This document shows, piece after piece, positions 59,929 through 64,000 of a stretch of DNA of 64,000 bases. Under the pieces are notes generated by a model. That model was not told where the DNA came from, searched no databases, and worked only from the letters and a program-made list of their open reading frames with translations. This stretch comes from Lottia gigantea. Its lineage: Eukaryota > Mollusca > Gastropoda > Lottiidae. Location of the stretch: positions 2,688,900-2,752,899 of the forward strand of contig NW_008708645.1 of the NCBI RefSeq assembly GCF_000327385.1. Direction: 5' to 3'. Each line of letters starts with the position of its first letter. Position 1 is the stretch's first letter. Made by a program: the position numbers and the translations under genes.

Positions 59929-60461
59929 CACCAGACAATTCTGCTTCCTTTGAAATATGGAATTTTTTGAAACATTGACGCAATTAAATTATTTTTTGGG
60001 TAGGGATGGGAATATTTATCTGATGAGCATTTATTTTGCGAAAAAAAAGCACATAGGAAATTCAAATGTTCACAAGAGTGGTAACATCCTCAAATATGGA
60101 CCCCCACAATACACAATATCGTATGCAAAATTTTCTGAAGATTTCTCATGGTATGGGTATTATAAATATATTATATTATTAAAAGTTTATTGTTATGTTA
60201 TGTGTTTTATCTCATACCAAATTAATTACGGCAGAAGGCTAAGTGAATCATCAACAAACCCTTATTCAAACATTATTCAAAAAGTGGCTAACCACTAGTC
60301 TGTTGTTTTGGTGTGTTTTCAAATCACGTGACATCATAAATATTTATAACGGTCCCCAATGTAGTGTTCTCGGATTATCCAGAACATGGTGGTCAACCCA
60401 ATCAATACAAAGAGCAGACCAATGAGTGGTTTGTCTTAATATTTTCCTCTCCGCGGATCTT

Positions 60462-60786
60462 AAAGGGACACATGCTCCATTTCTTTTGAACAATCATACT
60501 TTAGTCTTAGCCAATCAGTAATAGTGTTCAAAGCTCATCGTTGAAATTTGAGCTAGCAAATCCATGTGTGTCTAGAATTATCTGAATGTTAAAATGGCGA
60601 CTCGTCAATATAAGATACTCTGTGATATATAGAAAAGACATCTATATAAATAGTGAGTAAAATATTCCTAGTTTGAAGTATTTTTAAAGGAATGACGCGA
60701 TTTGCATACAGTACTTCTGAAGACTATTAAAATATATTCAAGGCTATTATCAACCCCCAAAAATGCCGCATCTATCCCTTTAAATC
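60462..60786 (+). mobile_element. MITE-like family A, best-preserved copy
   Basis: The left end TTAAAGGGACACATGCTCCA and the right end TGCCGCATCTATCCCTTTAA are imperfect inverted copies. Inside are CAATCATACTTTAGTCTTAG, CTAGAATTATCTGAATG, AAAATGGCGACTCGTCAATA, GATACTCTGTGATATATAG and TACTTCTGAAGACTATT. It lies 0.75 kb downstream of the neuropeptide gene. Confidence 0.75.
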
Positions 60787-62865
60787 CCATATTGTTACGT
60801 GTTCTTGTTTATATTTTACTTGGGCGACTCATCCAAAAGACGGCTCTCTTCTCCTAAGTTCCGGAGTTCGATGGACGCTATGTCAACGTATTTTCTCTCG
60901 TGCTTTTTCGGACCAAGGTCAGCAGTTCAGATCAGGACAGGTTTAGTTGTTCGTTCGTACAAACCTCGCGCAGATGATAATAATGTTGTTATTGATAGCC
61001 AGTGGTATCAATGGTAAAATATTCAGTTTGGTTGAATTAGTTGATGTTGTTACTAGGGTTAGATATTTGATTCATCCGGTGTCTATATATGGATCGTCTA
61101 TATTAAGATATTTACAACCATACTAACAAAAAATATATAACTAAGGGAGCTAACTCGCGCAAACGATTCCAGAACGACAATTTTTCATTATAATCCTTAG
61201 TTCTGTATAATTTTCATCCTCTTCGTCCAGTAAACCACGTGGACGCCCTGGACATATCCGTTAAGATTTGGTCAACTGAACGATTATAGCCTCTATTCTT
61301 TTTCGACTTCTGTTCTTCAACCACTTTGTTCGTGATTTGAAATATTGATTTTAACAATTACCACATTACCAAAAGTGTTGCTTTTCTAACGAGCAAAAGT
61401 ATTTTATGAATGCAATAAGGTTATAAATATCTAAATGCGTTGGTCTCTGACCAAAAAGATAATGTACATGTATTCATTTGATTCCGATATAGTCTCTATA
61501 TCAATCAAGGATAACTTGACGTTATTTCATTGGTACCAACAGAACATTTAATATCTGGATTCTCTCCCTTGGAACGTCATAGTCAATTATTGCGCCATTT
61601 ATAGCATTCCTACTTGCAAACACAAATTTGACCACGTTTGCGTGTTTAGTGTTGTTTTATTTATAGTGGCAGCTTTCTTGTTCAAAACTTTTAGACCTTT
61701 TTATCTAGACGTTTGCTGACATAAGCATGTCAAACCTCCTTGATCATCAGACCCGGAAAAAATAATTGCCCCTCCGAACAATCAAGTCTGGCTACGGGCC
61801 TGTTGTCCACGACCAAGCTCAAGCCACAACTATGGCATCAAGAAGCTCACTACAAGGGCAATAATCATGAACAGAAACACAACTACATGTATGCATAGGC
61901 TAAGGATTCAAACCGGCGCCTCAGATCTTTGATTTTTGATAACTTGTTTGAAAATTTCATGGGAAATCACGACAATTTGATATTTCACAACATTGAAATT
62001 TTGATGTGGTAGCCTAACATAAATCGCATTTATTTAGGATCAAAATCAATGAAAGAGGACTATGACCGTCTTGCTCAATGCCTTACTGTCTTTAGTCTAA
62101 ATAGTATATATGGCAATAGTTTATTTTTAAGGAATATAGAAGAAAACGGAAACAAATAACTTTTATTATGTTACATCATTATATAATTCTCAAGAAAACA
62201 ACAACTTTTAAAAATATATATCAAATTCTGCAAAGAACGGTAAAATATCTTAAAGTTAGTGATGAGTTGCAACAAAACGAGGTACAGAGGCTGGACTGAA
62301 ATTTCTGTCAGGGCGTATCCTATATGGGCGTTTCCTGTTTTGGACCAAATACATGACATATCGTCTTCGGATCTGTACTGTGTGTATTTGGTTCTCGAAT
62401 CTCTACTGTACCGATAATCCAAATTGTAAAACCACAAGAAACACCTCTGCTCTAACTATTGTCATATTTGTCTGCTGTTCGGGCAATTTCTGCATTTCCG
62501 TGTTTCGAAGAGTAAGTAATACTATCAGATGCTGACTCAACTGCACACCTGGATCATTAAAAAAGTTATTTTGGTGTCCAGTGGTGGCCCCAAACAGAGC
62601 CCCTTAGAATGGATTCGAAAACATTTTTTGGGGTGGCACCCTCCAATCCCAAGTTCTGCAGTCGCCACTGATGGTTTTAAAATATTTCTTTCAGAGGAGA
62701 GGTTTGTGATACCCTTTATTGCCATTATTGTCAAATTAAGCAAACTATTTGATTAATTGATGTTTCTATCGCATTATCATGTATTGTTAATCATATCATT
62801 ATGTTGCTATTGCATATAATTAAGAGTTTTAACCGATCATAAATGTCAATGTATATACAGTCTGG
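60787..62865. other. No gene recognised
   Basis: Short frames only. A minus-strand frame at 62171-62437 (88 residues, Tyr-rich start) shows no family I know and no clear splice sites. I assign nothing. Confidence 0.4.
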
Positions 62866-62879
62866 ATACACAAAAAAAG

Positions 62880-63065
62880 ATTTTTTAACCTTTCTTGATC
62901 GGTCACTCATTGGTATTCTGTTGGTAATTCTCTTCTAATTTAGCCAATTATGAATTAATTATGGACATGTGAGACAAACTGGTATTTTTCCAAGTCATTT
63001 GAACACCTCTACTTTCTATTCATATAAGTATTATAACCTTTATTGATCGGTCACTCATTGAAATT
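62880..63065. repeat. Short direct repeat
   Basis: TTGATCGGTCACTCATTG occurs near 62896 and again near 63043, each after AACCTTT and about 147 bp apart. It is probably a two-copy tandem or a dispersed element end. Confidence 0.5.
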
Positions 63066-64000
63066 CATAAATGAATATAAGGGAACCCATCTTTAAAACT
63101 TATGACTTAATGACAATCAATACTATTTGAAACTCAAAAACTGATCCATGTACATTAATTTGTACAAGTTTCAGGCAATAGTCGAGTGATCGGTCAAAAA
63201 TACATAACAATATTTGATATTTACATTATACATTTATAAATGGAAAGCTGAAAAATGATTAGATTAAAATATATTTTTAACAAAGCCTAATAAGATTTTT
63301 AATATAGATATAGATAAATATAGAATTATACTCTAGGAATCTTTTGCTTGTAATGGAAAGGAAATAACAATCCATCAAATAACAATGAATATATATATAC
63401 AGTTTATGCATGCAAAATCAAACAGAATTGTGGATAAGAACAACCAACACCAATAGGCCATTGGACAACCTTCCGGAAACACTTGACTAGAAAAGTGGTT
63501 AGATCCCAAACCGAATGAAATTCAGTGCCGTCCGTGGTTTATTCCTAATGACTGCTGGTTACGAAAACGAAAAATTAAACATTCGCTGCAAAATTTGACT
63601 CTCGGGGTGCGATCGGCATATGATTCAAATCAGGGTTCAATTTAGATTTAAAAATTTGATTAGCAATTTATCACACCAAATTTTAGTTTTGGCGAATCAA
63701 GTTAAATTTTGATTCACATTTCATAAAAATTCTGTAGCAATCTTAAGTGTCCCAGTTGTTGACTTCAGATCGATCTTGCCAATGACGTTAGTTCCTTTAT
63801 GTTGTAGATATTTTTGAGATTTGCCGTATATTTCTAGCTTCGACAGAGAATTCTCATGAAAAATCTACATTTTTATTTGATTCGCAGATCTTCATGATAC
63901 ATTTTGAAATGCAAGCTGCCTTGCGATACCGCCTAAAACAACTTGTTCGAACTATGATTCAAACTAAATACACGTACCATTCGGTTGCATTTAGTCCTGT
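63066..64000. other. No gene recognised
   Basis: AT-rich sequence to the window end. I see no exon, RNA gene or clear repeat. Confidence 0.4.

Noticed and set aside
62171-62437. 88-codon minus-strand frame with a Tyr-rich start
   Set aside because: No recognisable family. The second half looks like ordinary AT-rich intergenic DNA.

Overview
The window looks like AT-rich nuclear DNA from a mollusc, more likely a bivalve or gastropod than a cephalopod. The reasons are introns with canonical GT/AG borders, many short inverted-repeat elements and minisatellites, and a neuropeptide gene of the LASGLVamide type, a family I know only from molluscan neuropeptide surveys (from memory, not searched). 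There is one 50-base assembly gap at 21414-21463. I find two protein genes with good support, one near each end, separated by about 52 kb in which I recognise no gene.

Left end, 199-5479, minus strand: a multi-exon gene for a type II membrane protein. Five exons join in phase. They give a cytoplasmic tail, one membrane segment, a short linker, a SEA module carrying the G-S-I-I-I self-cleavage motif, and then a Ser/Thr-rich mucin-like stalk of about 1,000 residues. The first coding exon may lie upstream of 5479 and was not found. The distal end may stop at 199 or continue by splicing beyond the window.

Middle, 5.5-57.4 kb: no convincing gene. It holds several families of short dispersed elements, at least two with inverted ends, and about ten tandem arrays with units from 12 to about 165 bp. 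Family A has about eight copies with TTAAAGGGA ends. Family B has two foldback copies. Families C, D and E have two or three copies each, and one weak SINE-like motif occurs twice.

Right end, 57449-59717, plus strand: a two-coding-exon neuropeptide precursor of 528 residues. A short exon encodes the signal peptide. After a 682-bp phase-2 intron, a large exon encodes 27 copies of a 10-residue peptide ending LA(S/A/N)GL(V/I), each followed by Gly-Lys-Arg and so predicted to be released as an amidated peptide. Twenty-four copies form an uninterrupted 39-bp tandem array. The array has two sub-blocks (xMDS and PFDT types), and the PFDT block shows a 78-bp dimer pattern. The last 4 kb hold one more family A copy and otherwise nothing I recognise.

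The two genes are not functionally linked. What they share is coding sequence built from tandem units that are multiples of three, in a region where non-coding DNA is also rich in tandem arrays.
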